Below are positions 9,923 through 20,701 of a stretch of DNA of 64,000 bases, piece after piece. Position numbers and translations under genes: made by a program. Numbering within the stretch: position 1 is the stretch's first letter; each line of letters begins with the position of its first letter. The stretch is from Hymenopellis radicata. Its lineage: Eukaryota > Basidiomycota > Agaricomycetes > Agaricales > Physalacriaceae. The notes under the pieces are model-generated. The model saw nothing but the letters and a program-made list of their open reading frames with translations. It searched no databases and was not told the DNA's origin. Location of the stretch: NCBI GenBank assembly GCA_015501595.1, contig JADNRX010000114.1, forward strand, positions 1 through 64,000, read 5' to 3'.

Positions 9923-12476
9923 CTAATCGACGTCCATCTCACTCGGTCCAGGCGCCTCATCCTCCTCCTTCTTCGGCGGCTCCTCCTGCTTCTGCGGCGT
10001 CTCCTGGCCAGTCTTGGGCGTCTGCGTCCCACTCGACGGCGGCACAGGCGCGCGCGGTTTCGGCTTGGTGAGAATAGGCGTCGCGAAGTAAATCACCTCG
10101 TCCCGCTTCTTGCTGATTTCAGCCGTAGTCAAAATAGGATCCACGTTCTTCGGGCGCTCGCTCTGTCGCACAGTCTGGTCCTCGAGCCATTTCTGCACGG
10201 TAGCCACCTTTTCGACGACGCTCTGCAGATCCTTCTCGTCAATGTGGCTGAACTTGTCGTCGCCCGAGGTGGCCTGCGACATGTACGAGTTGAGCGTCTC
10301 GCGCAGCTGCGCGATGGTGCGCTGGCGCTCCTCAGCCTCTCGCCAGCGGAAGGTAATCGGGTCGCCGAGGACCTTGAGCCCGTCGAGACGAGCGACGTAG
10401 GCAGATTTTTTGGCGTCCTCGCCCTCCTCCGAGTAAAGCCAGTCCTCCGCCTCCTGCAGAGCGACCAAGAGCTTTTCCTTCTCCTCCGCCTGCACGTAGT
10501 GAGCGTAACGATCGTCGAGCTTGCCGCGGGTATCGTAAACGTACTCCTCCAGGGCGTTCTTGCGGTCCTGCACAATTTGTTTAGAAAACATCAACATAAC
10601 GTAGTAAAAACAATTACCTCGGTATCCATAACGAGCTTGTCGCTCTCGTGCATCTGACCCTCGAGCTCCTTGTACTTTTCGACAATGCTCTTGTCAAGAC
10701 TGGCAGTGCCCGCAAAGAAAGGCACATCGATCTTCTTGATGACCTTTTTCTTCTTGGGCGGCGCACCCTCAGGAGCATCGACATCCATAGCGGCAGGCTC
10801 CTCCTTCTCGATGGTCTCCTCGACGTAGGCAGCCTCAAACGAGAGGATACCGTGCGCGTTCAGCCGCGTCTTCAGCTTCACGCAGGTAGAGTCGCCGGTG
10901 GTCGTTGGGGGGATCTCCTTGGCAGAGAATCGGCCAATCCACGGGTTAATACCACCCGGAAGGTTTTCTGGCTCCGCGTAGGACGCTTCAATGTCGAATG
11001 GCTCCTTGCGGTAGAAGGAGAGGATCTTGGTCGATGGGAGAGGGTTACCTGTGGGGAAGACCAGGAGCTCGGTGTCATCTGGCTCGGCAGGGTTGACGTC
11101 CCAGGTCATCTTGATGGGGTATGTGGCGATATCGGTAAAGTTGAAGTCACGGACACGGAACACGGGGGAAAGTTTCGCGCAGGCAAAAGTCGCGCCACGG
11201 GCGACGGCCTCGTCCTGGTTAAGGGTAGTAGAAAGCTGCTTGTCGGGGAACGCAGTCTGGATTTTGGAGCGCACCGCGGGGATCCGAGTAGAGCCACCAA
11301 TGAGCTCAATCGCGTCAATCTGGTCAAGGGTCAAGCCAGACTCGGCGACCGCGCGCTCGAGGGGAGCGGGAATACGTTCCAGGACGTCGGCAATAAGGCC
11401 CTCGTACTCCTCGCGGGTAAGCTTGGAGGCGGCATCGATGTCGTTCATGATAGACTCGATGTTAAGTGGGGCCTCCGCGTTGGCAGAGAGCACCTTTTTG
11501 AGGCGCTCGCAGCCGGCGGTGAGACGGAAGGTGGCCTTGGGATTGGACAAGACATCAATCTTGTACTTTGCCTTGAATTCCTCGGAAAAGTGCTTGACAA
11601 GAGCGTAATCAATGTCCCGACCACCAAGATTTCGGTCGAACGCGGTGCTCTTGACGGTAAGCTGGCCCTTGGAGAAGGCGACGACAGCACACGATAGGGA
11701 GGCGTGACCAACGTCGACGAAGACGACGTTGCGAGGAGGTGCTTCTGGCTCGGGGAGGTCGGATTTTGTGATACCATACCCGAGAGCAGCGGCTGTGGTA
11801 TCGTTGATGAGGCGGAGGACTGTGAGACCAGCAATGGAAGCGGCGTCCATCACGGCTCGTCGCTGGATGTCGGTGTACCATCCGGGAACAGCGATAACAA
11901 TATCTGTTACGCCATTCTTGAGCTCGTTGGCAGCGATGTCGCGTAGCTTGGCGAGATACATCGCGACAAGCTGTGTAGCGGAGAAAGTTTGGGGTTCGCC
12001 GACATAGTTAACCTGAAAAGGATCAGTTTCTGCTCATTTTTACAGCACAACAGCTTACCTCGACACCAACCGAGCCCTGGACGTCGACAAGAGTGGCGTT
12101 GATAAATTTCTTTTCAACATCTTGCACTTCTGGGTCCGATAGTGTTCGCCCAACAAGACGCTTCAACGATCCGATGGTATTGCGGAAATTTGACGTTTCC
12201 TGAGTTTTCGCCGCTTCACCAATAGCTCGCTGTTTTGGCCCAAATGCACCAAAGATCTACAGATGCTTCAGCACGACGATGACGGCAAAAAAAAATGGTA
12301 GCCACGCACGGTGTAAGCCCGATTAGATGTCTCGTTTACGATGATATCGATCCGCGATGTCTGGCCACGCCAATCTGTATTCCGGTGCTGTTGTTAGAAA
12401 AATAATCGATCCCAGACGCCACGACAAGACGCACCTTGCTGTGAAGACAGCCAAAATCGACTCCAACGACGGCCAT
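9923..12476 (-). CDS. SSE1: Hsp110/SSE-type chaperone (nucleotide exchange factor for Hsp70)
   Basis: Five exons: 12476-12435, 12387-12310, 12256-12059, 12012-10618, 10567-9923, giving 785 residues, the usual Hsp110 length. Family knowledge: cytosolic Hsp110 proteins release ADP from Hsp70 and hold unfolded clients. The N-terminal ATPase domain shows IDIIVNETSNRA, AFGPKQRAIGE, LRLINDTTAAALGYG, NLGGRDIDYALVKHF and ELIGGSTRIPAV. Then come the substrate-binding beta domain with a long acidic/Lys loop (MDVDAPEGAPPKKKK), the helical lid (LEEYVYDTRGKLDDRY, EDWLYSEEGED) and a Pro/Glu-rich tail ending SEMDVD. Odd point: the conserved segment IGVARHRG is present in the DNA but one base out of frame. 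The 3' splice site used here (AG at 12389-12388), 13 nt upstream of the one expected from the family, keeps the frame open but substitutes other residues; one missing base near 12352 would explain it. Confidence 0.93.
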
Positions 12477-13469
12477 GGCGATTATTATGCGATCAAAGGG
12501 CGATTAGAGGGGTAATAAAGGCGTGAACGGAGGTCGTAAAAATCTAGATGACGGGGAGAGGGAAGGACGGATTGCGTTCCATATATGGACGCCTGGTTGC
12601 CATATTGGGAACTGATCGACCTTCTTTTGCCTTCTCCGCGCTTCGACTCGTTTCCAACACGTTTCCTTTATGTCTTTTCGTCTCTCACGAGCCTAGAAAG
12701 TGCCGAAATACACAGCTGATTGCCTTCCCTAATCTGTGGCGCTACAGCATACCCAAGTCATGTTGTATCCGTGAATGAACCGTAATTGACACCGATTTTG
12801 CGTCTAGTTTCCTTCATGACCTGCAGTCCGCCTTCATTCCGGCTCCGTGCTATTATACTTGGCGCCCTTGGTATTGGGCATCTGACTCTGCTTTGACTCA
12901 TTTCGCGAAGGCTTGGTAGCTTATATGTGCGCCGCGGGACAACCATGTGGGCCTACAAACAATGGTCATACACTCTGGATCTTACAATGCATCCCACGAG
13001 ATCGGTTATGCTCAGACAGATGACCCTAACCATCTAGAACGAAGACCTTTATTGTTCGCGCTCACTGAAGAAACACTTAGTATGCGGACGTTAGTCATTT
13101 TCCTGCCAGCGTTGATTTCGTCAATATTGCGCCACACAGTGGTATTACCATTAACTACTGGCTAATAAGTGATACTACGTAACATTTTCAGCGGCTGGAA
13201 CGCTAACTAGGGGAAGGATGTCCTCTCCGCACACTGTTGGCAAGGCGTATGCATCGCTTCGGCGGTCGAATGTACCGTCAACTGTTATGGAGGCGCCAAG
13301 TCGCGGTTCATTCACCTTCAGTCACCACATCCGGGACGCCACGCAGCCTAAACTTGAACTTGAACACTAACCTCTCTGCCTGCGGTGAGTCTTTGAACGT
13401 TCGTCGACATCGTGCCAACAACTTATCGCACAGACTAGGCCCTGTTCTTGATAGAGCCGATTTTCACAT
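12477..13469. other. Intergenic, no gene seen
   Basis: Upstream of the Hsp110 start. Short unrelated frames only. I found no clear heat-shock-element array (nGAAn repeats) by eye and no TATA box at a convincing distance. Confidence 0.45.
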
Positions 13470-13533
13470 AAGCAACCACTTAAAGCAAGTTGAACTTTCG
13501 CTCTTTCACGTCTGCTCCCTTCACTTGCATACA

Positions 13534-13765
13534 ATGACTATTGCGCCTTCGCCTCCTACAGCTCTCTTCATAGCCACTGCTCAATGCAAAGGATGACCAT
13601 CCTCATTGCGAGTGGTGTTCAGAAAAGGACAGGCGCTTCAACAGGTATGTAATACTCAATTCTAGCGAGTAGCCGAAGCGTTATACCTATCAAGTGCAAG
13701 GAAGCATATTCTGGTCTATGCGACAGGTATTTCGTGCACGAGGATGCGCTTGAGCAGGTACTTGC
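13534..13765 (+). pseudogene. Decayed C2H2 gene, copy A
   Basis: DNA begins atgactattgcg, continues gctctcttcatagccactgctc and reaches gacaggcgcttcaacag followed by a gtatgt donor, matching the start of the intact C2H2 genes at 27278 and 28628 (atgactgt..., atagccactgctc, ctccgacag/gtaatt). The Cys codons of the first finger are gone and an in-frame stop follows 20 codons in. A further cgcttgagcag/gtac block near 13750 matches exon 2 of copy B. The upstream 60 bases (tttcacgtctgctcccttcacttgcatac) match the leader of the intact copies. Confidence 0.55.
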
Positions 13766-14657
13766 TTCGGTAGTATCATAAGCCATTGCCCACGCATGTT
13801 CAAATAACCCTCCGACATCCGTCATCGATGGCGACTTCATTCCCGATTATTAAAGCAAACTTGTTCATTCGACAGCAGCATTCTTGGACTGGTCGGGGTG
13901 AATACGGTAGTATGGCTTTGGTTTCACCGAGCCCTTCATGGTTCCGACTCGTAGCTTGTTGACAGGACGAAGTTTTCTTCTCTTGGGTACTAGGAGTGGG
14001 TAGTATAAGCACTCCTTTGACTTATTCCTTTTCGACTGATTCGTTCTCCCTATAGACTCGACCGTAAGCTCAGTGTTGAAGCCACAAATAAGCCGTCCGA
14101 ATTATACCCGAATGACCCCGCCTTCGGCTCGCCATACGGGACTGACCGCTTCAACTTCCATGAGCGCGCCGGATTGCAATGCAAGGGGTTGGGGAATCGG
14201 TGTTGTTATTAATGGGCGATGGGCTTCCGGATCCGGCCGAGACGACGACAGCATAGCACATTCACTAGCGCCAATTACTTGACGTCGACGCAGACCTGTG
14301 TCGAAATGCCTCTTCATCTCAGGACCTGCGTGACTTCCCAAAACTTGCCCAAACCTGTGTTGAAATCAACAAAAGTAACATGCATTAGGAAATCTTTTGT
14401 TACTGAATACCGGCTATACTTATCTACTGTTGGACCTGGGGTCACATTTGATTTGCTGTGGAAGAAGAAGTTCAACGTGAAGGAGGCCTGGCCCTTTATC
14501 GCCAAGCTGAGTTTGAATCAATCCTTCATAAGCGAGTCGGCCTATGGCACAACTCTCCTCAGGACCACGACGACCAGAAAGAAACAGGCTTGAAAGACTT
14601 TCGCCAATGTGCGCCACTCCCCCAGTTTTTCACGCCTGTTCCCTTCTTCTGCCTACG

Positions 14658-15390
14658 ATGACTGTGACCTGCGACCAATGCTATCGCCGATAACGCTCTT
14701 CATAGACACTGCTCCCTTAAGGCCGACCATCCTTACTGCGATGAGTGTGAGCGTCTTTTCAGAGACGATCAGGCGCTTCAACAGGTAATTGGGACTTTTC
14801 TGTTTCAACCGGCAGATTGACGATACTTGCGCAGCACCTCGCTAACGCCGCTGTGCACATCGGACGAATCAGACGAGGGAGTGTATTGTGGTCGTTGCGA
14901 CAGTACTTTGGGAAGGCAAGTGCCCTTGAACAGGTACTCGTTTCCTTCCAAGGCGACGACTACTACGACTACGAGTCAGAGGCCGACAATGACGATGACG
15001 ATGACGATCCCTACTGTGAATCGTGCAGCAGGATATTCGTCAACAAGGAAGCTCTGTACCAGCATCTGGGCGCCAGCTCACTCCACAACTGGTGCTTCAT
15101 CTGCTCAAGAGACTTCAGAAGCCCTCAGGCTTAAACCTCATCGTACCACATGTACATAAGTATTCCAAATTAACCTTCTTTTACAGAATGACGCCTCCCG
15201 CGTTCACATCACCTTCCGAGATCGCCGGCCACATCGAGGCAGGGGGCTGCAACGCTCAATCTCGTGCCTACCATATCCATCAACCGCCGCATTGCGGGCC
15301 CCGCTAGTAATGTTACCACGACGTACGCCGCCACGGAGCTCGCGTACAACGGTCGCACAGGCAAATACGAACGGCGCATTCGTTGACGAG
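14658..15390 (+). pseudogene. Decayed C2H2 zinc-finger gene, copy B
   Basis: Starts MTVTCDQCYRR then stops (TAA at 14691), but the rest is easily read across frames: HPYCDECERLF, a two-Asp-run acidic linker, CESCSRIFVNKEALYQHL, HNWCFICSRDF, then a relic of the terminal exon (IAGHIEAGGCN and the ELAYNGRTGKYE block near 15340). Splice sites correspond to those of the intact copy at 27278 (donor at 14786, acceptor at 14831-14832). At least one nonsense change and one frameshift; the last two fingers are missing. Same family and same leader sequence as 27278 and 28628. Confidence 0.7.
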
Positions 15391-16245
15391 TTGGCGTTTT
15401 CAAGGATGTTGACATTGTGAATGTGCAAAGTTTCTTGGTCTTGTATGAATTGTGTACACTAGTATTGAAATGCCGAATGTTCTTAGCCCAATTGCGTGTT
15501 ATGGTGTTGCTGCGGTTTGATAAGTGTAAGAATTCGACGACTTGAGGCGGCCATCATGTTACTTACAACATTACGTGTTTTAATTGCCCCTCGTCGTGCT
15601 GCGAATTGAGTTTCGATCTTGTTTGGACGAGAATGAGGCCACATTTATTCTTAAAGGGAAGCGAAGACGCGGCGTAGCGCGAAGGAGCCCTTGTCCACGT
15701 GACAGCCACGGGTTGATCGAACCCTAAACGCGGGTGTGCATTTTCCTCCATGGCCGACTTGCACAAACCATCTGGGCGACGACGTGTCTACTCTATGGAC
15801 GTTTCGTGTTGGGGAGCTGGTCTGGCATACAAATTCAACTCGCCTCCAACATTCTGAACGCCGACCTTGCCCACTCTTCAAACGATCTGGAATTCTGAAA
15901 TTAGCCGCCGCCTTGCTTCCAATTGCTGTTCGCTCCCAGGCTATAACAGTCTCCGCGTTTCTTTCCGGATGAAGCGTCTTTTTAGCACTTACTTGGACAT
16001 TTCTTTTTGGTGTGTATACATCTCATTTCCTGTGTCAATGTACAAGCTTGCAACTTTAACATCAGACATGTTTCAGCGTATACGATTGCCATCGAGGCTC
16101 CTCCTCAAAACTGTCACGCTTTATGTCTACCTCGTGGTATTCACGATGTCATGCATCCAGCGAATGAATATGTCCTTGCCGCATGCCTGCCTTCCGATAC
16201 ACTCAGAAAACGCCCCACGCCCTTTCACTCATCTGCCTCCTCGAC
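15391..16245. other. Intergenic, no gene seen
   Basis: Several 60-140 codon frames overlap here on the plus strand but none has a known motif; the last of them runs into the first exon of the next gene. No repeats noted. Confidence 0.4.
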
Positions 16246-17746
16246 ATGCGTTGGTGGCCTCTTGGACGCTCAAACAGTGGTAGCGATGGCGTCGAACGGA
16301 GCACTCGTCGTTCTGGCTCATCGTCCGATCCTACCGATGCAGCCATGCAATGCAGACAGCAGCAGACCAACATCCCGGTGACTACTACCACCTCTTCAGC
16401 CCAGGCATGCGATATCTACTATCCATTTCTATCCACTAATGATATCAGCAGTCCACGCGAAGCTCCCACACCAAGACTGATCCGAATCCCAAAGTCATGG
16501 CAGTCCCATACGAGGAACTGCTGTCTCACTTGCAGAGAACGACACAAGAGTTGGAGACGGTGCGGAGGGAATTCGCGGATGAGAGACGCACAATTCAGAA
16601 AGCGCTCAGCGAGGTCCAGGCGGCCTTGGCGCAGAGCCAATCGGAGGTGGCCAATCTACGGCAGCAGCTCCAGCAGGAGGTCGCGGTACGGGTGGACGAC
16701 AGGCGGCTGCTAGACGCCCGTGCCCGGGAGTTACATGATGCGCAAGCATATCTTACGACGGTTGACACGGTTTCAGTGGCGGAAACCCTTTCCATGGTCG
16801 GAAATCTCAATTCGGATATCTTCCAGACGGCGGCTACCATTTCAGACGAAACGTTCTCCGAGTACTGTGAGTTGTCGAACAAGATCAATGAACGCGCAGA
16901 ACGTTGGTTTGGGCCCGATATCGCACACCTCCTCTACAAATCACGCGCTAGAAATGCAGAGTCCCGGACTTTGGTCATTCAAACTGTCGTGCAATTTGCG
17001 TTAGCGCAGGCGTGTTTACATATCACGCAATTTTGGGACGCGGCGTTGGAATCTACCTCTTTGGGTTCCGCCTACAATCGGATAACAACAACATGTATGT
17101 TCATTTTCTCCTCTTTCTCTCTGAATACAAAAGCATTAAATTGATATCTAGCATCTCAATCTGTCAGTGCGCGCTGGCGAGTGCTGACACGTGGAAATGT
17201 CAAATACATCGACCCGGCCGTTGTCGATACAGCCGCTTTAGAGCGTATTACTTACGTTCTATCCATTGTGCTAGCGTCTCTGGCTGGACGGGAGGAGCTT
17301 CAGCCGATTGGGACACCTATCGCCACGCGGTTAAGCAGAAGTTCCGACCTGCCCTCGAGCGAGTTGTGAAGGATATCGTGACGTTGGACAGGGCAATGGG
17401 CGAAGGGCTCATGTCCATGGATGCGGAACTTGTGACGATCACAGAAGGTGAAATGTTTGACGAGAGTTTTATGGAGAACGGATTTGGGGGTGACGGTCAC
17501 CGGGTTGGTGGAAATAGCGATGGTGGCAGAAGCGCGGTGAAGGTTGCGTGTACGACTGACTTGGGGTTACAGGCAGGTGGACGGGATGGTAGAGGTGCGG
17601 GAACTCAGCTGCTGCTGAAACCCAAAGTGGTGCTTTGGTCAACACTTCTAGACGCGCCTCGGAACGGACGTGGAGCAACTGTGATTCGTCTACAAGACAC
17701 CGTTCGTCACGTCTTCTGTAGCAGCTGTACTGCAAAGTTAATTTAG
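16246..17746 (+). CDS. Agaricomycete-specific helical protein of unknown function (one frameshift)
   Basis: Exons 16246-16404, 16449-17094 and 17152-17746, about 466 residues. The N-terminus is short and Ser/Gln-rich; residues ~70-150 form a coiled coil (EELLSHLQRTTQELETVRRE, ALAQSQSEVANLRQQLQQE). Then come the family blocks AETLSMVGNLNSDIFQTAA, SARWRVLTRGNV, DWDTYRHAVKQKF, a GGDG-like segment, ACTTDLGL and LLKPKVVL near the C-terminus. I recognise the layout as a widespread mushroom family without assigned function. Intron 1 appears to use a GC donor (GCATGC at 16405). A single base seems to be missing near 17284: upstream reads ...VLASLA and downstream WTGGASADW one frame over. Either a recent pseudogene or a sequence error. 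It sits just upstream of the HSP70-like relic on the same strand. Confidence 0.66.
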
Positions 17747-19379
17747 TTGAGTCCTGTCATCGTGTTATTCTCATTCCCAGTTTTTTGTTGCACATTGATC
17801 GCAGCGACATTTTCATTCTGTCACATTAACCTCTGCGACCAGAGGCCAATACCACTTCACACGGCGTCTTTAAATGCTATAAACGTGGCAGTCAGAGCCC
17901 AGTCGTTTACTCATGCAACTCGTCAACATGACAGCCCGCAAGCCATACAACGGTACAAGGCGCAAGTTGGTCATCGCGTTCGATATTGGGACAACGTACT
18001 CTGGAGTATCGTTCTCCGTCTTGGACCCCGGTATCCCGCCTATTATTCAAGGAGTTAATAAGAACGTGCTTTTTTCAATCTTGTTTGGCGAGTGGTGTAA
18101 TCATTTTGCGGTGTTCATAGGTTTCCAGCACAGCAAGAAGTCGGCGGCAGCGCCAAGATTCCGAGTATCATTTACTATGACAACGAAGGGAATGTACGGG
18201 CTGTAGGTGCAGAAGCAGTCGATAATGCATTCCAGGACGAGGCTGAGGACGAGGGCTATATCAAGGCGGAATGGCATGCTCCTTTATTTCTTAACGCCGC
18301 CGACTGCTGATGTGCAAGATAGGTTCAAGCTTCATCTCCGCCCCAAAACGCTGCACGCGTCTCATCTCACCGACGCCGACATTCCTCCGCTCCCGACTGG
18401 GAAACGTCTGGTTGATGTTTTCGCCGATTTCATGCGATACCTTTTCCAGTGTACGAAGGAATACATTATCAACATGTCGCCCACTGGACTTGTTATTCTG
18501 GACATCTCTTGAGGACAATATCGACTTCGTTCTCGCCCATCCGAACGGCTGGAAGGACCTCAGCAGGCCGTCATGCGCCAAGCGGCCGTTTTGGGTGGTT
18601 TTGTAGACGACGAGAATGCTCAAGAGCGAGTACAGTTTGTCACGGAAGGCGAAGCGAGCCTCCACTACTGTATTGCTAAAGGTGCTTTCAACGGTTCTCA
18701 GACGGTAAGCTTTCCTTCCCGTATACATTGAATCGACGTGACAAAGCCACAGCTCAATAAAGGTGTTGTTATCGTTGATGCCGGAGGAGGTACCATCGAC
18801 CTTAGCGCGTATCGAAAGCAGTCTTCGGGCGGTTACGAAGAAATAGCTCCTACTCAATGTCAGTCATACCTTGTTGTTCAAAACGTGGATCGATTCTGAC
18901 ACCGTACCGTTTAGGTCACCTTCAAGGCTCAATTTTGTTACTCGTCGTTGTCGTACGCACATTGAAAGTTAGTGGTATTCATCGAGTGCTCTGTCTTATT
19001 ATTCATTCCGACGCGACAGAGGTTCTAGAGGGCACTCGATTCGGAAATCCGGACGACCTTTCGCACATCACAGACACGTTCGACAAAGCAACGAAGATGT
19101 CCTTCCGCAGCGCGACTACATCACTGTTCATCCGCTTTGGATCCGTCAGAGACAGAGAGCCCAGAGCTGGGATTACAAACGGACGAATGAAACTTGATGG
19201 GTTTTCATTCCTTTCCTTCTTCGCCCTCACGACTTACTGTGGTGGTAGAGCTGGTTGTTGCACGATTCTTTGAGCCTTCGCTGTCCGCCATTGTCGAAGC
19301 TGTTCGCGCACAAATGAAAGATGCCACTACTCCGATCAACGGCAAGTCATTCTGTCTTCTTCGTCACAGAACCTCGGTC

Positions 19380-19384
19380 ATTCA
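19380..19384. repeat. Left target-site duplication ATTCA of the copia element
   Basis: ATTCA here and again at 25844-25848, directly outside the two LTRs. Five bases is the normal Ty1/copia duplication. Confidence 0.93.
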
Positions 19385-19620
19385 TGTTGGTGGTGATGAA
19401 TAGATAATGGATCACCGCAAACTCGGTGCCGGCACCCTAAGTGATCGGTGCACGTTTTTCCTCCCTCAGTCCGTTCCACGACGACGAGACTGAGGTGAGT
19501 CGCGTATATTGCTCGTTCTCTTTCTGCTTACTTACAAACAGTAGTTTAATATAGGTATAGTTATTTACTAAGTCCGTTCCACGACGACGAGACTGAGTTT
19601 AATATAGTTGGTTTCTAACA
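19385..19620 (+). repeat. 5' LTR
   Basis: 236 bp, TG...CA ends, identical by eye to 25608-25843. Contains a 27-bp direct repeat at 19468-19494 and 19571-19597. Confidence 0.95.
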
Positions 19621-19630
19621 GGTTATGGGC
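19621..19630 (+). promoter_or_regulatory. Primer-binding site for a half-tRNA of initiator Met
   Basis: GGTTATGGGC directly abuts the LTR. It is the complement of GCCCATAACC, the anticodon-loop region of initiator tRNA-Met, rather than of a tRNA 3' end. Drosophila copia primes from an internally cleaved initiator tRNA in this way, so this element probably does too. Inference from sequence only. Confidence 0.68.
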
Positions 19631-19787
19631 ATTTTCCTCGCAGTCTAGCTGTCGAGAACCGGAACCACGACTCCACATCGCCCTAGAGGCTTATTTTCTC
19701 GCGCACCGACGCGTTCCTTCCACGACTCCACGTCGTTACACGTTGCATCCACGCATTTCTCCAGTGCATGCCCGACACCGGCACCCA

Positions 19788-20640
19788 ATCCTCCCCAATG
19801 TCTGTCCTCTCCAGTGACATAACAAGACCCTCCGTCGTCGTCCAGCAGATACAGACGGCCATGTTCAAGTGTGCCAATCTCAGCAAGGAGCTGGCCAACT
19901 GGCGCGAATGGAACAAGAGCCTCCGCACCACGCTTGTCATGTCTGGCGGTCTCGACGGCCACCTCGACGACACCTTCCCCTGCCCTGATATCACAACAGA
20001 ACCTCGCGCATTTCGCAACTGGAACATCAACGACCGCGCGGTCCGAGCGTTCATGGACGCGTCATGTGTCCCCGCCGAGCAGACCTTTATGGAAACATTC
20101 TCGTCCGCCAAAGAAGTCTATACCAAATTGAAGGCGAGACACGAGCAGGAGGGTCCTATTACCAGATACAGCTGATTCAGGATGCCCTGGAGATCCGATA
20201 CTCAAAGTCTGTTCGCCTTTCCGACACCACAGAGAAACTGGCGAAACTCAACGACCGCATATGGAAGATGGCTGCACCACCCCCGATATATTCCTCATGA
20301 TTCTCATCATTAATGCACTCTCCGACCCCGAACTCTCCAGGTCCGCCGTAATGTCGCACAGGCTGTCAATCGCAGCACTGCCGACGCACCGGCGACATCG
20401 TCGTCCATCATTAACGACCTCGACCTTGAACAGAAACTACTCGATGGGGACAAGAAGACCAACGACATCGCTCTTGCTGCGCGGCATCGAGCTCTAGCTC
20501 TGCCTCCAATGCTCAGCGTTCCTTTAGCCATCTTGAGTGCTCAAACCCAAAATGTCCTCGTCGACGTGGCCATATCATCAAGTATTGTGTATCAGAGGGT
20601 GGCGGAATGGCTGGAAAGACCATCGATGAATCTAGAGCTG
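19788..20640 (+). pseudogene. gag: copia gag, with frameshifts
   Basis: First frame runs from MSVLSSDITRPSVVVQQI through LSKELANWREWNKSL to about 20160. It continues in a second frame (YYQIQLIQDALEIRYSKS), a third from TTPDIFLMILIINAL, and a fourth (RRNVAQAVNRSTADAPATSS) to the zinc knuckle CSNPKCPRRRGHIIKYC at 20538-20588 (C-x4-C-x5-H-x4-C; one residue longer than I expect before the His). Each shift looks like one base. The knuckle is followed by the GGGMAGKTIDESRAAKR stretch usual before the fungal copia protease. Confidence 0.75.
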
Positions 20641-20701
20641 CGAAAAGGAGAGATCGAGACCAGGGCGATCTGCTGGCGCGTCTGCGCCCTCATCGGCCAC
20701 C

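Noticed and set aside
9385..10032. 215-codon minus-strand frame overlapping the Hsp110 C-terminus
   Set aside because: Arg-rich shadow of the Hsp110 tail in another frame, extended through the low-complexity tract downstream; no motif.
10648..11697. 349-codon plus-strand ORF
   Set aside because: Lies antisense to the main Hsp110 exon, whose protein is strongly conserved; the open frame follows from codon bias on the other strand.
19768..20175. Treating the gag frames as several small separate genes
   Set aside because: They align end to end as one copia gag with one-base shifts and sit between LTR and zinc knuckle.
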